Below, piece by piece: positions 63,214 through 64,000 of a stretch of 64,000 bases of DNA. A program made the position numbers and the translations under genes. The stretch covers positions 1 to 64,000 of the forward strand of contig JBBSQD010000005.1 in NCBI GenBank assembly GCA_038258185.1, written 5' to 3'. This DNA comes from JAIOHN01 sp038258185 (GTDB taxonomy: Bacteria > Chloroflexota > Anaerolineae > Aggregatilineales > Phototrophicaceae). The notes under the pieces were generated by a model, which made no database searches, was not told the DNA's origin, and saw nothing but the letters and a program-made list of their open reading frames with translations. Position 1 is the first letter of the stretch, and each line of letters starts with the position of its first letter.

Positions 63214-64000
63214 CTAACCTTTTATACCTGTGGTGCTGATACCCTGTACGAAATATCTCTGCAGAGAGAAGAACAGGATAAAGGCGGGAACTATAGAGAG
63301 TGTCGCCATCGCCAGCGCGCCGCCCCAGTTGGAGACTGCACCAGCATCACCGACAAAGGTGCGCAAGGCCCTTGATACTGTAAAAGATGCTGGCGTTGTG
63401 AGATACAGCAGGTGATTGAAAAAGTCATCCCACGTCCACAGGAAAGTGAACAGCGCCGTCGTCACCAGAGCGGGGATAGCGAGCGGTATAATGATCCGCC
63501 AGAACACCCCAATTTTCCCGCAGCCGTCGATAATTGCCGCTTCCTCAACCTCTTTTGGCAGGCTGCGCATGAACTGCACCAGCAGAAACACGAAGAACGC
63601 GTCCGTCGCCAGGAATTTCGGCACGAGTATGGGGAGATAAGAACCCACCCACCCGAAGGTATTGAACAGGATATAACGCGGCACGAGCGTGACATGGCCG
63701 GGGAGCATAAGCGTGACCATCATTATGGCGAACCAGAACCCCCTACCCGCGAAATTAAGCCGCGAAAACGCGTAGGCCGCCATTGAGCAGGAAATGAGGT
63801 TACCAATCACAGCCACGGCGCACATCATCAATGAGTTTGCGAAGAAAGTTCCGAAGCTCGTCCCTGCGTAACCCTTCCATCCGGTGAGGTAGTTTTCAAC
63901 GGTCACGGCACTCGGTATGATCCCCGGGTCGCTGAAGATCAGATTATTGGGCTTAAATGAGCTGACAATCATCCAGACAACCGGGTAAATCATAAATAAC
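63214..64000 (-). CDS. Carbohydrate ABC transporter permease (MalG-like), 5' end outside window
   Basis: The frame is open to the window edge. A Met at 63993 falls inside the first membrane helix (LFMIYPVVWMIVSSFKPN), so the true start lies beyond. Five more helices follow. The EAA loop is LPKEVEEAAIIDGCGKIGVFWRIIIPLAIPALV. Partner of the downstream binding protein. Confidence 0.92.
   Translation of the reverse strand, partial: LFMIYPVVWMIVSSFKPNNLIFSDPGIIPSAVTVENYLTGWKGYAGTSFGTFFANSLMMCAVAVIGNLISCSMAAYAFSRLNFAGRGFWFAIMMVTLMLPGHVTLVPRYILFNTFGWVGSYLPILVPKFLATDAFFVFLLVQFMRSLPKEVEEAAIIDGCGKIGVFWRIIIPLAIPALVTTALFTFLWTWDDFFNHLLYLTTPASFTVSRALRTFVGDAGAVSNWGGALAMATLSIVPAFILFFSLQRYFVQGISTTGIKG

Noticed and set aside
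1..64000. CRISPR arrays, insertion sequences, prophage, tRNA or rRNA genes
   Set aside because: No regularly spaced repeats, transposase or integrase motifs, or tRNA/rRNA-like sequences were recognised by eye on either strand; a dedicated scan was not possible.

Overview
The window is about 64 kb of bacterial DNA of moderate GC, densely coded on both strands. No rRNA, tRNA, CRISPR array, transposase or phage gene was recognised. The gene families suggest a Chloroflexota bacterium, perhaps Anaerolineae-like. Pointers are several sugar ABC cassettes with family-1 binding proteins, RskA/ECF pairs, SARP-like and PknK-like STAND regulators, a TIR-NACHT-FGE protein, and a class II diterpene cyclase paired with an Rv3378c-like enzyme, a pairing described in Herpetosiphon. 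This placement is an inference from gene content only.

Layout. (1) 1-4471: carbohydrate or acid catabolism (PhyH-type dioxygenase, GHL6-like glycosidase, enolase-superfamily dehydratase), with hairpin terminators after several genes. (2) 4637-7507: a PadR-controlled membrane-protein operon with an operator over its promoter, plus an alcohol dehydrogenase, followed by the remains of an SDR gene. (3) 7795-14259: a partner-switching and phosphorelay module (SpoIIE phosphatase, RsbW-type kinase, response regulator, giant PAS hybrid kinase, two STAS proteins, an unknown membrane protein). (4) 14488-27128: a ten-gene, mostly overlapping sugar operon (ABC importer, cupin, two TIM-barrel isomerases, Gfo/Idh/MocA oxidoreductase, 2-hydroxyacid dehydrogenase, luciferase-like monooxygenase, SDR). 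It diverges from a GntR regulator and is followed by an SMP-30 lactonase and another SDR. (5) 27435-31198: ECF sigma/anti-sigma pair, a tandem-duplicated SRPBCC protein and an AraC regulator. (6) 31344-40984: LacI regulator, a YtfQRT-YjfF-like (galactofuranose-type) ABC system, then a histidine kinase with two single-domain receivers and a second YtfQ-like binding protein. (7) 41301-52794: a signalling or conflict-like region with a SARP-like STAND regulator, an undescribed 51-residue Cys-rich secreted-type peptide, a 76-residue protein, a GluRS-like protein without HIGH and KMSKS motifs, a TIR-NACHT-FGE protein and a frameshifted PknK-like kinase. (8) 53036-61600: a diterpenoid locus with a class II cyclase (DLDD), an Rv3378c-like synthase, an ABC-2 exporter, a hydrolase, a P450 and a TetR regulator with a perfect 24-bp palindrome. 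(9) 61727-64000: the end of a second sugar ABC cassette, cut by the window edge.

The best candidates for something undescribed are the 44.5-49.6 kb group (Cys-rich peptide, 76-aa protein, degenerate GluRS-like protein, TIR-NACHT-FGE) and the diterpenoid cluster with its unusual STAS-like passenger and altered synthase motif.
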